From positions 1 to 30,096 of the forward strand of contig JAYNHH010000027.1 in NCBI GenBank assembly GCA_038107835.1: 30,096 bases of DNA. The letters are read 5' to 3'. The notes under the pieces are model-generated. The model did no database searches and was not told where the DNA came from. It saw only the letters and a list, made by a program, of their open reading frames with translations. Shown here one piece after another: positions 12,090 to 19,443 of this stretch. Positions within the stretch are counted from its first letter, which is position 1. Each line of letters begins with the position of its first letter. The DNA is from MED-G116 sp038107835. GTDB lineage: Bacteria; Pseudomonadota; Alphaproteobacteria; Puniceispirillales; Puniceispirillaceae. Made by a program: the position numbers and the translations under genes.

Positions 12090-12470
12090 TTATTTGACTT
12101 CGACGGTTGCGCCAGCTTCTTCCAGCTTGCCTTTGATTTCTTCTGCCTCGTCCTTGGCAACACCTTCCTTGACGGCTTTAGGTGCACCTTCGACCAGATC
12201 CTTGGCTTCTTTCAGGCCAAGACCAGTGATGGCACGTACTTCCTTGATCACGTTGATCTTGGAAGCACCAGCAGCTGTCAGGACAACGTCAAATTCTGAC
12301 TTCTCCTCAGCGGCACCGCCGGCATCTCCACCACCAGCTGGCATAGCAACGGCCATAGGAGCAGCAGCGGCAGAAACGCCCCACTTCTCTTCAAGCAATG
12401 TTGCCAACTCAGCAGCTTCGAGCACTGTAAGGTTGGATAGTTCTTCTGCGATTTTTTCGATATCAGCCAT
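12090..12470 (-). CDS. rplL: 50S ribosomal protein L7/L12
   Basis: L7/L12 forms the flexible stalk that recruits and activates translational GTPases; several copies bind the C-terminus of L10. The 126-residue protein has the N-terminal dimerisation domain, an alanine/glycine-rich hinge (about 34-55) and the globular C-terminal domain with the motif KINVIKEVRAITGLGLKEAK. The ATG is preceded by GGAG. It lies 38 nt after rplJ, with which it is expected to be co-transcribed and co-regulated. Confidence 0.98.
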   Translation of the reverse strand: MADIEKIAEELSNLTVLEAAELATLLEEKWGVSAAAAPMAVAMPAGGGDAGGAAEEKSEFDVVLTAAGASKINVIKEVRAITGLGLKEAKDLVEGAPKAVKEGVAKDEAEEIKGKLEEAGATVEVK

Positions 12471-12508
12471 GATTTACTCCATTGGGCTTGAACTTCTGAT
12501 CGGGTCGG

Positions 12509-13030
12509 TTAGGAACCCTGCTGCAATTGGTCTTCTCGTGCCTTGATAACGCGCGCCACCTTGCCGGCCGGAGCCTGGGTAACACGTGCCACTTTGGCTG
12601 CCGGTGCCTGTAGAAGCCCGACAAGCTTGCCACGCAATTCGTCAAGGGACGGCATCTTGGCCAACGCTTCGACGCCAGCCTTGTCGAGAATCTTCCCGTC
12701 CATGCTGCCACCAACGATGGTCACTTTGTCATTACCCTTGGCATAGTCAACGAGGGTCTTGGCCGCCGCCACCGGATCAGTTGACGTGCCAACGGCAGTC
12801 GGTCCGGTGAAAAATGGTTCAAGTTCCTCAAAGCGCGTGCCTTTGAGTGCCAGCTTGGCAATCCTGTTCTTGGTTACCTTGAAGCCAGCTCCAGCTTCCC
12901 GCATCTTTCCACGCAGGTCGCTGCTCTCTACAACGGTCATACCAACCTGATGCGCCACCACGATTGTGGATGACTCATTAAAGGTCGATTGCAGCGTTTC
13001 GATCAGTTCGGCTTTTTCAGATCTGTTCAC
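12509..13030 (-). CDS. rplJ: 50S ribosomal protein L10
   Basis: L10 anchors L7/L12 dimers to 23S rRNA and, in complex with them, represses its own operon in characterised bacteria. The frame is open to about 13105, but I chose the GTG at 13030, giving MNRSEKAELIETLQ: a GGAGA ribosome binding site sits just upstream, the product becomes 173 residues (close to the family norm of about 170), and the extra upstream residues show no conservation. The RNA/L11-facing N-terminal domain is followed by the C-terminal helix that binds L7/L12. The 276-nt gap before it is unusually long for this cluster and is structured. Confidence 0.96.
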   Translation of the reverse strand: MNRSEKAELIETLQSTFNESSTIVVAHQVGMTVVESSDLRGKMREAGAGFKVTKNRIAKLALKGTRFEELEPFFTGPTAVGTSTDPVAAAKTLVDYAKGNDKVTIVGGSMDGKILDKAGVEALAKMPSLDELRGKLVGLLQAPAAKVARVTQAPAGKVARVIKAREDQLQQGS

Positions 13031-13300
13031 CGATCGTCTCCGCTCTTTATGAAGATAGGTCTGCAAGACCTGTCTTCGGTTGCAAAATGAACTGGTGATT
13101 ATCACCAGCTCGCTGGCCTGCCCATAAGAAGGTCAAGCAGTAATTCTGCTCTTGCTCCCCGTCTATTGCAGGATATTAAGCCAGAAAGGTTGCCCGTTCC
13201 GGCCCCTGCAGTCTTGGACAGGTGCGGGGCCACACCGCATAGTCAGATACAGCCCCTGTTCGCCAGCCGGGTTTCCCCGGATGGCAAATTCGGTGTGCGC
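13031..13300 (-). promoter_or_regulatory. rplJ leader: Structured rplJ leader, probable L10(L12)4 autoregulatory site
   Basis: On the minus strand the gap contains, in order: a GAAA-tetraloop hairpin with stem CCGGG/CCCGG (about 13267-13280); a GC-rich hairpin with arms GGCCCC/GGGGCC (about 13201-13231); a GCAG-AATTA-CTGC hairpin (about 13135-13147); two competing hairpins sharing a CTGG segment (13092-13116); and an 11-bp stem with one mismatch just before the ribosome binding site (about 13051-13077). L10 leaders occupy this position in many bacteria. I have not matched it to the consensus, so assignment rests on position and structure. Confidence 0.5.
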
Positions 13301-13306
13301 CGCCTG

Positions 13307-13996
13307 CTAGGCGACGTCCTCAACAAAAACGCCAACGCCCATGGTTGAGCTCAGCGTGATTTTCTTGATGTAGGCTCCCTTGGCACCGCTCGGGCGCGCC
13401 TTGCGAACGGCATCAATGAAAGCGGCCGCGTTTTCGGTGATCTGATCGGCGGTGAAGCTCGCCTTGCCAATCCCGGCATGCACGACGCCGGCCTTTTCCG
13501 CGCGGTACTGAACCTCACCGGCCTTTGCCGCCTTGACCGCTGCCGCAACATCGGCCGTAACCGTTCCCAGCTTTGGGTTTGGCATCAGCCCACGTGGACC
13601 AAGCACCTTACCAAGCCGGCCAACGACGCCCATCATGTCAGGCGAGGCAATAACGCGGTCAAAATCTGACTGACCACCCTGAATGGCCTCAGCCAAATCC
13701 TCGGCACCCACCAGATCGGCACCGGCTGCCTTTGCTTCATCAGCCTTGGCATCCTTGGCAAAAACCGCCACACGCATGCTCTTGCCAGTGCCGTTCGGCA
13801 TGGCAACAACGCCGCGGACCATCTGGTCGGCGTGACGTGGATCAACACCCAGATTCATCGCAATCTCGATGGTTTCATCAAATTTCGTGCCGGCGGCATT
13901 CTGCTTGACCAGTGCCGCAGCCTCGGCAAGCACATATTCCTTTGTCCGGTCCACGGCGTCCATCGATGCTTTCATCTTCTTTGAAACTTTAGCCAT
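13307..13996 (-). CDS. rplA: 50S ribosomal protein L1
   Basis: L1 forms the mobile stalk at the ribosomal E site and in many bacteria represses translation of rplK-rplA. The 229-residue product has the typical length and motifs: TKFDETIEIAMNLGVDPRHADQ, the MPNGTGK loop, and GPRGLMPNPKLGTVT. The ribosome binding site GGAGG overlaps the end of rplK, only 4 nt separating the two genes, so translation is probably coupled. The ATG chosen gives MAKVSKKMKAS. Confidence 0.98.
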   Translation of the reverse strand: MAKVSKKMKASMDAVDRTKEYVLAEAAALVKQNAAGTKFDETIEIAMNLGVDPRHADQMVRGVVAMPNGTGKSMRVAVFAKDAKADEAKAAGADLVGAEDLAEAIQGGQSDFDRVIASPDMMGVVGRLGKVLGPRGLMPNPKLGTVTADVAAAVKAAKAGEVQYRAEKAGVVHAGIGKASFTADQITENAAAFIDAVRKARPSGAKGAYIKKITLSSTMGVGVFVEDVA

Positions 13997-14000
13997 TGCT

Positions 14001-14432
14001 TCAACCCTCCACTACTTCGAGGCCCATGGCGCGGGCTGACCCCATCACCATCTGCATGGCACCCTCGACGTCAACAGCGTTCATGTCGCCCATTTTCTGA
14101 TCCGCAATCTCGCGCACCTGCGCCATCGTCACTTGCCCGGCAACAGCACGGCCCGGCTCCTGCCCACCTTTTGGCAGACCAGCAGCTTTTTTCAGGAAGA
14201 AGCTGACAGGCGCTGTTTTCGTGGTGAAGGTGAAGGATTTGTCCTGATAGACAGTGATGACCACGGGTATCGGCATGTTCTTTTCCAGCGAGTCCGTCGC
14301 CGCATTGAACGCCTTGCAGAATTCCATGATATTCACACCGCGCTGACCCAGCGCCGGACCAACTGGTGGCGACGGGTTTGCCCCGCCTGCCGGAATGTTC
14401 AGCTTGATATAGCCGTCAATCTTCTTCGCCAT
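14001..14432 (-). CDS. rplK: 50S ribosomal protein L11
   Basis: L11 binds the GTPase-associated region of 23S rRNA and is needed for RelA activation in the stringent response. The product is 143 residues with the proline-rich N-terminal domain (IPAGGANPSPPVGPALGQRG) and the RNA-binding C-terminal domain (GQVTMAQVREIADQKMGDMN). GGGAAAG upstream of the ATG serves as ribosome binding site. It lies 53 nt after nusG and 4 nt before rplA. Confidence 0.98.
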   Translation of the reverse strand: MAKKIDGYIKLNIPAGGANPSPPVGPALGQRGVNIMEFCKAFNAATDSLEKNMPIPVVITVYQDKSFTFTTKTAPVSFFLKKAAGLPKGGQEPGRAVAGQVTMAQVREIADQKMGDMNAVDVEGAMQMVMGSARAMGLEVVEG

Positions 14433-14485
14433 AATCGTCTTTCCCTATCGCCGCGTCGCCATGACCCGGTTTTCAACCTAACAAT

Positions 14486-15016
14486 CTATATTTTCTCAAC
14501 CTGTGAGTATTCCAATTCAACCGGTGTTGACCGGCCAAAAATTGACACGGTCACACGCAGGCGCGCCTTGTCATCATCAGCTTCCTCGACATATCCGTTA
14601 AAGGACGCAAATGGTCCATCAGATACCCGAACCTGCTCCCCAACCTCGAAGCTCATGGTTGAGCGTGGCCGCTCGACACCTTCACTCATCTGCTTGATCA
14701 GCCGCTCGGCCTCAGCATTGGTGATCGGCACGGGCTTGCCCTTGCCCCCCAAAAAGCCGGTGACGCGTGGCTGGCTTGTGACCAGCTGCCATGCTTCATC
14801 CGTCAGTTCCAGCTTCACCAAAATGTAGCCGGGGAAAAATTTCTTCTCGCTCTGGACCTTAACGCCCTTCTTGACCTCGACGACCTCCTCGGTCGGCACC
14901 ATCACGTCCTCGATCAGATCGGCAAGACCATGCGTTTCCGCCTGCTCACGGATCGACTGAGCCACTTTTTTCTCAGAGCCTGAGAAAACATGAACAACAT
15001 ACCAGCGCTGGGCCAT
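14486..15016 (-). CDS. nusG: Transcription termination/antitermination protein NusG
   Basis: NusG binds RNA polymerase and links it to Rho or, through S10, to the ribosome. The 176-residue product begins MAQRWYVVHVFSGSEKKVAQ, the hallmark start of the NGN domain (about 1-115), and ends with a KOW domain (about 125-160) containing GEQVRVSDGPFASFNGYV. The ribosome binding site (AGGCG) is weak. It lies 50 nt after secE and 53 nt before rplK, the conserved order. Confidence 0.98.
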   Translation of the reverse strand: MAQRWYVVHVFSGSEKKVAQSIREQAETHGLADLIEDVMVPTEEVVEVKKGVKVQSEKKFFPGYILVKLELTDEAWQLVTSQPRVTGFLGGKGKPVPITNAEAERLIKQMSEGVERPRSTMSFEVGEQVRVSDGPFASFNGYVEEADDDKARLRVTVSIFGRSTPVELEYSQVEKI

Positions 15017-15066
15017 AATTCGCCTATTCCAATCCGCTCTTCAAACCTGAACCCGGGGTCCCCGCC

Positions 15067-15264
15067 TCAGCCGCCAAGGCCAAGGACGAGCTGCACACCG
15101 CTTGACAGGACCATGTCCACAAGCAGGAAAAACAGCGCGGCGATGGTCACCATCACAAAAACAGTCAGTGTTGCGGTCCCGGTTTCGCGACGAGTGGCCC
15201 AGGAAATTTTTGATATTTCCTGGCGGACCTGCCTTACAAACTGTGCGGGTGATGTTTTAGCCAT
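15067..15264 (-). CDS. secE: Protein translocase subunit SecE
   Basis: SecE clamps SecY in the inner-membrane protein channel. The 65-residue protein is the short single-span form found in alphaproteobacteria: a cytoplasmic amphipathic part with ISWATRRET (equivalent to the WPTRQET motif) followed by one membrane segment, about residues 32-52. A TTG codon precedes the ATG in frame; I chose the ATG. No clear ribosome binding site is visible. It is the first gene of the translation cluster. Confidence 0.95.
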   Translation of the reverse strand: MAKTSPAQFVRQVRQEISKISWATRRETGTATLTVFVMVTIAALFFLLVDMVLSSGVQLVLGLGG

Positions 15265-15332
15265 CAATCAAGGTGCCAATTCAAGTTCCAACAATGACGG
15301 TGTCGACATGCTCAACCCATTGAAAACAAGCG

Positions 15333-15356
15333 CAAAAAACGCGGCTCCAGAGCCGT
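15333..15356 (-). terminator. Intrinsic terminator-like hairpin upstream of secE
   Basis: On the minus strand CGGCTC-TG-GAGCCG is followed by CG and then six T. This is the shape of a rho-independent terminator. It lies 186 nt beyond the stop codon of the upstream MFS gene and 69 nt before secE, and downstream of a promoter-like sequence, so it may end the MFS transcript or act as an attenuator of secE-nusG. Confidence 0.55.
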
Positions 15357-15409
15357 TGCCCTCGATCATCTGCTTTCGGGTTTCACTGGTGTCGCTACCG
15401 TGGTGAGGC

Positions 15410-15438
15410 GTTCTAGCAAAACATGCCCCGCAAGGCAA
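15410..15438 (-). promoter_or_regulatory. Candidate promoter for secE-nusG
   Basis: TTGCCT (15433-15438) and TAGAAC (15410-15415) on the minus strand are 17 nt apart, each matching the sigma-70-type consensus at four of six bases. Transcription would start near 15403 and run through the terminator-like hairpin at 15333-15356. No tRNA gene is present in this gap. Confidence 0.35.
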
Positions 15439-15541
15439 CCATCAAATGCACTAATTTTTCCACAGTGCCAATGACCTGTCTCCTGCGTGATGCGATGGCA
15501 GGATCGCCAATGAATCGCATATGCCTGCACCACCCAAAGGC

Positions 15542-16741
15542 CTAGTTTGCGCGCTGCAGTTGCAACGCCAGGAATGACATGCTCACGCCAAACAGACCAA
15601 TGCCGACAACGGACCCCATGCCGATGGTAAAGCTGGCATCACCACCCATCGCCACGATGCCACTGCCCAGCAGGCCACCGATCAGCATTTGCGAGGCGCC
15701 AACAAGGCCCATGGCCGAGCCACTGTCAGCACCAGCAGCACGCACCGCAGCGACCGCACTGTTGGCAACCGTGAAACCGTGACCAAAGCCCATCACCACC
15801 ATGCAGGCGGTGACCAGAGTCGCCGAGCCGATGTCAGCAAGATGGGCGAGCAGCGCAAATCCCACTCCCGACGCCGAAATGAGTGCACCCCAGAATGACG
15901 CCAGCTCCAGCCCCAAGGTCGAGACAAAGCGCCGGTTAACACTGTTGCCAGCCATGTAACCAACAGAACAAAGACAGAAAAACACCCCATATTCCAGCGG
16001 ACCAATGCCATAGCGTTCGTACTGGTAGGGCATGATCCCACTCAGCACGAAAAACATTGCAACCGCCATTCCCGAGGTTAGGCCATTGGCCATGAAGGTG
16101 GGATTGACCATCAGGCCGGTATAGGCACGAACAATGCGACCAATCCGGATTCGGACTTCCCGCTCAACCTTTGTCTCCTGCAGCATAAAAAAGGTGGCGG
16201 CCAAGGTCATCCCGGCACTGATGGCCATGATGACAATGCACCCCTGCCAGCCGATGGATTGGGCAATTGCTCCACCAAAGGCAAATCCCATGATTGGTAC
16301 GATCGCCTGCACCATGGTGATCGTCGACAGTTGGCGGCCAGCCTCGGCACCAACAAAGCTGTCATTGATAATCACGCGCCCCATGACCACGCAGGCAGCA
16401 GCCCCGGCGCCCTGCAGGACTCGCATCAGAACAAGCATATCTATGCTTGTCGCAATGAACGCCCCGACACCACCCAGCAGAAACAGCGCCGAGCCAACCA
16501 GCATCACCGGCCGCCGACCAAACCTGTCGGACAGGGTCCCAGCAATGAGCTGGCCAATGCCAAGCGCCATCATGAAACCGGTCAGAACAAGCTGCACCTG
16601 ATCGGCGGTCGCCAGAAAGCTCTGGCGGATCAGCGGTACGGCCGGTGACAGCAGCGACACCCCGATGTTGGAGCTCGAGACCGCAAGCACAAGCACCCAG
16701 ATCGGCGGCCCTGCTGGCGCGATGGCACGAGAAATTGACAT
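15542..16741 (-). CDS. MFS efflux transporter, Bcr/CflA-like
   Basis: This is an inner-membrane major facilitator protein of the DHA1 drug-efflux type, expected to exchange protons for a small molecule. The 399-residue length fits 12 membrane segments. The loop 2-3 motif GTLSDRFGRRPVML is present, and MGFAFGGAIAQSIGW occupies the antiporter motif region of helix 5. The frame extends to 16834, but I chose the ATG giving MSISRAIAPAG because GGGGAGG lies directly upstream and the earlier residues lack conservation. It is divergent from the EamA gene across 191 nt. Substrate is unknown; drug or metabolite export are both possible. Confidence 0.85.
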   Translation of the reverse strand: MSISRAIAPAGPPIWVLVLAVSSSNIGVSLLSPAVPLIRQSFLATADQVQLVLTGFMMALGIGQLIAGTLSDRFGRRPVMLVGSALFLLGGVGAFIATSIDMLVLMRVLQGAGAAACVVMGRVIINDSFVGAEAGRQLSTITMVQAIVPIMGFAFGGAIAQSIGWQGCIVIMAISAGMTLAATFFMLQETKVEREVRIRIGRIVRAYTGLMVNPTFMANGLTSGMAVAMFFVLSGIMPYQYERYGIGPLEYGVFFCLCSVGYMAGNSVNRRFVSTLGLELASFWGALISASGVGFALLAHLADIGSATLVTACMVVMGFGHGFTVANSAVAAVRAAGADSGSAMGLVGASQMLIGGLLGSGIVAMGGDASFTIGMGSVVGIGLFGVSMSFLALQLQRAN

Positions 16742-16932
16742 TGGGCCTCCCCGGGGGTTTGCGGCAACGGCACCGCGCGGTAACAACGACCGCCACGGTG
16801 GCAGCGTCACGAGCGGCATTTCTGTCTCGCCCACACCCTTTCTACTAGCATTTTGCCATGGATTGAAACAAGGTCGGGCTGAATCAAGTGGTCGGGCCTG
16901 CCTGATCTCGTCAACTCACCGTGGGGGATGCA
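16742..16932. other. Divergent intergenic region between MFS and EamA genes
   Basis: The gap holds a GC-rich inverted repeat GCCAC-G-GTGGC near 16792-16802 and an AT-richer patch near 16845-16870. I see no promoter pair or operator that I can support firmly on either strand. Both genes have G-rich ribosome binding sites at its two ends. Confidence 0.4.
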
Positions 16933-17823
16933 ATGCGCCTGACCGATAACATCATGGGTGCCGCCCTGATGACAGGCTGTGTTCTGGCCTATGTTGTCAA
17001 TGATGCGCTGATGAAATTGCTGTTTGCTGAGATGGCGCTGTTTCAGGCGGTTTTTCTTCGTGGGTTGATGACGATTCCCCTGCTCTGTCTGATGGTGTGG
17101 CGCAGCAAAGTGGCAACCCGCGGCCTGTCGCGCCAGAACAAACGGCTGGTAGCGCTGCGCGTTGGCGCTGAAATCTGTGCGACGATCGCCTTTCTTACGG
17201 CGCTCAAACATATGCCGCTTGCCAATGTTACGGCCATTCTGCAGGCACTGCCACTTGCGGTGACAATGGCCGCCGCACTGTTCCTTGCAGAGCCGGTGGG
17301 ATGGCGACGCTGGAGCGCGATCATCATCGGCTTCATGGGCGTGCTGATCGTGATCAGGCCGGGTCTTGCGGGCTTCAACATCTATTCACTGTCGGCGCTT
17401 GTTGCGGTGGCTTTCATCACCCTGCGCGAGATCACCACCCGCCGTCTGACCAGCGATGTCCCCTCGCTCACCGTGGCTCTCTCGACAACGACCGGAATCA
17501 CACTGTTCGCGGCGGTGATGATGGCCAACACCGAGTGGCGCGCAGTTGATTCGCTGTCCTGGCTGTTGCTGGCAGGGGCAGCGGTTGCGATTCTGTTTGG
17601 CACACTGTTCAGCGTGATGGCAATGCGCGTTGGCGAGATCAGCTTTGTGGCCCCTTTTCGCTATACCGCCATGGTCTGGGCGATAGGGCTTGGCATCATG
17701 ATGTTTGGTGACTGGCCCGATCAGCTGACTCTCATCGGCACCGGCATCATCATCGGCACCGGCATCTATTCCTTCCACCGCGAACAACAGCGTCGCCGGA
17801 TGGCCGAGACACGGTCGGACTGA
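16933..17823 (+). CDS. EamA/DMT-family permease
   Basis: Ten predicted membrane segments in two homologous EamA halves place this 296-residue protein in the drug/metabolite transporter superfamily. Conserved features include LFLAEPVGWRRWSAIIIGFMGVLIVIRPG at the end of the first half, where the family shows an almost identical segment. An in-frame GTG lies 12 nt upstream; I prefer the ATG because the run GTGGGGGA serves as its ribosome binding site. It is the only complete plus-strand gene in the window and converges with the GST gene, with 30 nt between stop codons and no obvious terminator. Substrate is unknown. Confidence 0.88.
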   Translation: MRLTDNIMGAALMTGCVLAYVVNDALMKLLFAEMALFQAVFLRGLMTIPLLCLMVWRSKVATRGLSRQNKRLVALRVGAEICATIAFLTALKHMPLANVTAILQALPLAVTMAAALFLAEPVGWRRWSAIIIGFMGVLIVIRPGLAGFNIYSLSALVAVAFITLREITTRRLTSDVPSLTVALSTTTGITLFAAVMMANTEWRAVDSLSWLLLAGAAVAILFGTLFSVMAMRVGEISFVAPFRYTAMVWAIGLGIMMFGDWPDQLTLIGTGIIIGTGIYSFHREQQRRRMAETRSD

Positions 17824-17853
17824 GCCCCTGACCACGGCCAATCTGGCTGCCGC

Positions 17854-18522
17854 CTAATAGTCAGTGACCCGTAATTCCTCATAGTCCGCCCTCACATATT
17901 CGCGATAGGCGGGGCGTGTGGACAAAAGGTCATAATAGCGGCGCAGATTGGGTAGATGCGGGCGCTCAATCGCAATGTCGTAATACCGATGGAGACAATG
18001 CCCCATCTGGATATCGGCAAGGGTTAAGTCAGATCCGGCCAGATATTGATGAACGTCAAGCCGGTCATCAGCGATTCGCAGATATTTTTCCAGAGTTTTC
18101 AGATTTGTGGCGATGGTTTCCGGGTTCTGGCGTGATGGCGCGGTGCGCACCACCAACCAGAAAACAGGTGCGGTAAATTTCAGCGCGATGTTGATTTTCG
18201 CCCATTCGGCCCATTTGTCGGTCTGTCCGCGCGCAACAGGATCGGATGGCCAGAAACTCTCTGGTGCATATTGGCCGGCAAGATAGCGCAGGATGGCGCC
18301 AGTCTCGAAAAGCGGCGGTGCTGAACCATCAATCAGCGTTGGCACCAGACCGTTGGGGTTCATTGCCAGATAATCCGGCGTATCGACGACACCATGAATA
18401 TAGCCTGCATTGATCCGCTCAAACGGCAGGTTCAATTCAGCAAGGCACCACAGAACCGCCTGCACATTCGACGATGACAGTCGGCCCCAGATTCTGATGG
18501 CGGCTTTGGTCTCTGCAGTCAT
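17854..18522 (-). CDS. Glutathione S-transferase family protein
   Basis: A cytosolic GST-fold protein of 222 residues, the usual length. The N-terminal thioredoxin-like domain (about 1-90) has the segment GRLSSSNVQAVLW, whose serines occupy the catalytic position of serine-type GSTs, the cis-proline loop GLVPTLI and the glutathione-binding LFETGAILRYL. The helical C-terminal domain contains the folding motif LAGSDLTLADIQMG. Likely roles are glutathione conjugation, dehalogenation or isomerisation; the specific substrate cannot be told. A candidate promoter lies upstream, so it is probably transcribed separately from the ABC permeases 84 nt before it. Confidence 0.9.
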   Translation of the reverse strand: MTAETKAAIRIWGRLSSSNVQAVLWCLAELNLPFERINAGYIHGVVDTPDYLAMNPNGLVPTLIDGSAPPLFETGAILRYLAGQYAPESFWPSDPVARGQTDKWAEWAKINIALKFTAPVFWLVVRTAPSRQNPETIATNLKTLEKYLRIADDRLDVHQYLAGSDLTLADIQMGHCLHRYYDIAIERPHLPNLRRYYDLLSTRPAYREYVRADYEELRVTDY

Positions 18523-18566
18523 TTTCCACTATCCCGGTCGGCATTGTAAGGCACTGATCCAGATGC

Positions 18567-18596
18567 AGGATAAAGAGGTTTAACCGTCACCATCAA
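18567..18596 (-). promoter_or_regulatory. Candidate promoter for the GST gene
   Basis: On the minus strand TTGATG (18591-18596) and TATCCT (18567-18572) are 18 nt apart, each matching four of six consensus bases, and lie about 50 nt upstream of the GST start codon. No terminator was seen between this and the preceding permease gene. Confidence 0.3.
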
Positions 18597-18606
18597 GCAA
18601 CCAGTC

Positions 18607-19443
18607 TCAGCGCATGAGAATCATCCGCGGGCGAGGGCGGCGCGCATTCTTTGGCTGATGCCGGTTGAGATAACGCTCAATCAAACCCCACAGCCCAATG
18701 ATACACAGCGTCAGCAAAATGAAATAGCCCGCCACAATCGGATAGGGAATGAAAGGGTTGAACGTCTTGTCGGCAAAATAACTGGCGTAATAGAGCGCGT
18801 CACCCGATTGCCGCCACGCCGGAAAGCCAGAGAAAAACACCAAAGTCGTGGCATGAAACATGAAAATGGCCTCATTGGTGTAGGAGGGCCAGGCAAGGCG
18901 CAGCATCGTCGGCCAGATCACCCGCCAGAATTTCTGCCGCTGATTCATGCCATAGGCATCAGCTGCCTCGAGGTCGCCAACCGGTACAGACTGCAGCGCG
19001 CCATGAAAAATATTGGCGGAATAGGCGGCGGTGTTCAGGAACAGCACGATCAGGGCACCAAGCCAGGCGCGTGTCAGCCAGCGTGTCTGCGCATCGATCT
19101 CCATAAAGCCAAGGTCAATCACCACGCCCAGCTTCGGCAGCGAGACGAACAGCAGATAGGCGATGAAGAACTGGATGAACAGGGGCGAACCACGAAACAG
19201 AAAAATAAAGCTCGATGCCGGCACACGCAACAGCGCCGATCTGGCATTCCTACCAAGCGCGAGCGCAACGGCCAGCCAGAAGCCGAAGGCCAGCGACAGG
19301 ATGCCAAAATAGACATTCCAGATCAGACCGCTGCCAATCAGCACCGCCTGCTCGCACAGGGTGATATCAGCTTTCGGCAGCAACCGCTCGCCGATGCCGA
19401 TCGAGCGCAGGCCATAGGCCTGTAATGTCTCAAAACAGCTCAT
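18607..19443 (-). CDS. Polar amino acid ABC transporter permease (HisM/OccM-like)
   Basis: One of two inner-membrane permease subunits of a HisJQMP-type importer. The 278-residue protein has the permease-family segment SFIFLFRGSPLFIQFFIAY and the EAA loop that docks on the ATPase, EAADAYGMNQRQKFWRVIWP. It is somewhat longer than typical HisM/OccM proteins (about 230-240) because of an N-terminal extension and a basic C-terminus (RHQPKNARRPRPRMILMR). Its ATG overlaps the stop of the preceding permease by 4 nt (ATGA), indicating translational coupling. Substrate is probably a polar or basic amino acid or an opine-like derivative, inferred from family. Confidence 0.9.
   Translation of the reverse strand: MSCFETLQAYGLRSIGIGERLLPKADITLCEQAVLIGSGLIWNVYFGILSLAFGFWLAVALALGRNARSALLRVPASSFIFLFRGSPLFIQFFIAYLLFVSLPKLGVVIDLGFMEIDAQTRWLTRAWLGALIVLFLNTAAYSANIFHGALQSVPVGDLEAADAYGMNQRQKFWRVIWPTMLRLAWPSYTNEAIFMFHATTLVFFSGFPAWRQSGDALYYASYFADKTFNPFIPYPIVAGYFILLTLCIIGLWGLIERYLNRHQPKNARRPRPRMILMR

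Noticed and set aside
15268..15369. 33-codon open frame in the secE leader on the minus strand, ending 3 nt before secE
   Set aside because: It overlaps the terminator-like hairpin, which would fit a leader peptide, but it has no ribosome binding site and no codon pattern suggesting attenuation.
15490..15520. 7-nt inverted repeat ATGCGAT/ATCGCAT after the MFS gene as its terminator
   Set aside because: The loop is 17 nt and no T-run follows, so it is not convincing as a terminator.
15265..15541. tRNA-Trp gene expected upstream of secE in many bacteria
   Set aside because: No cloverleaf or anticodon-arm pattern is visible on either strand of this gap.
18658..19425. 255-codon open frame on the plus strand
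   Set aside because: Antisense to the ABC permease; very rich in Q, R and H with no motif.
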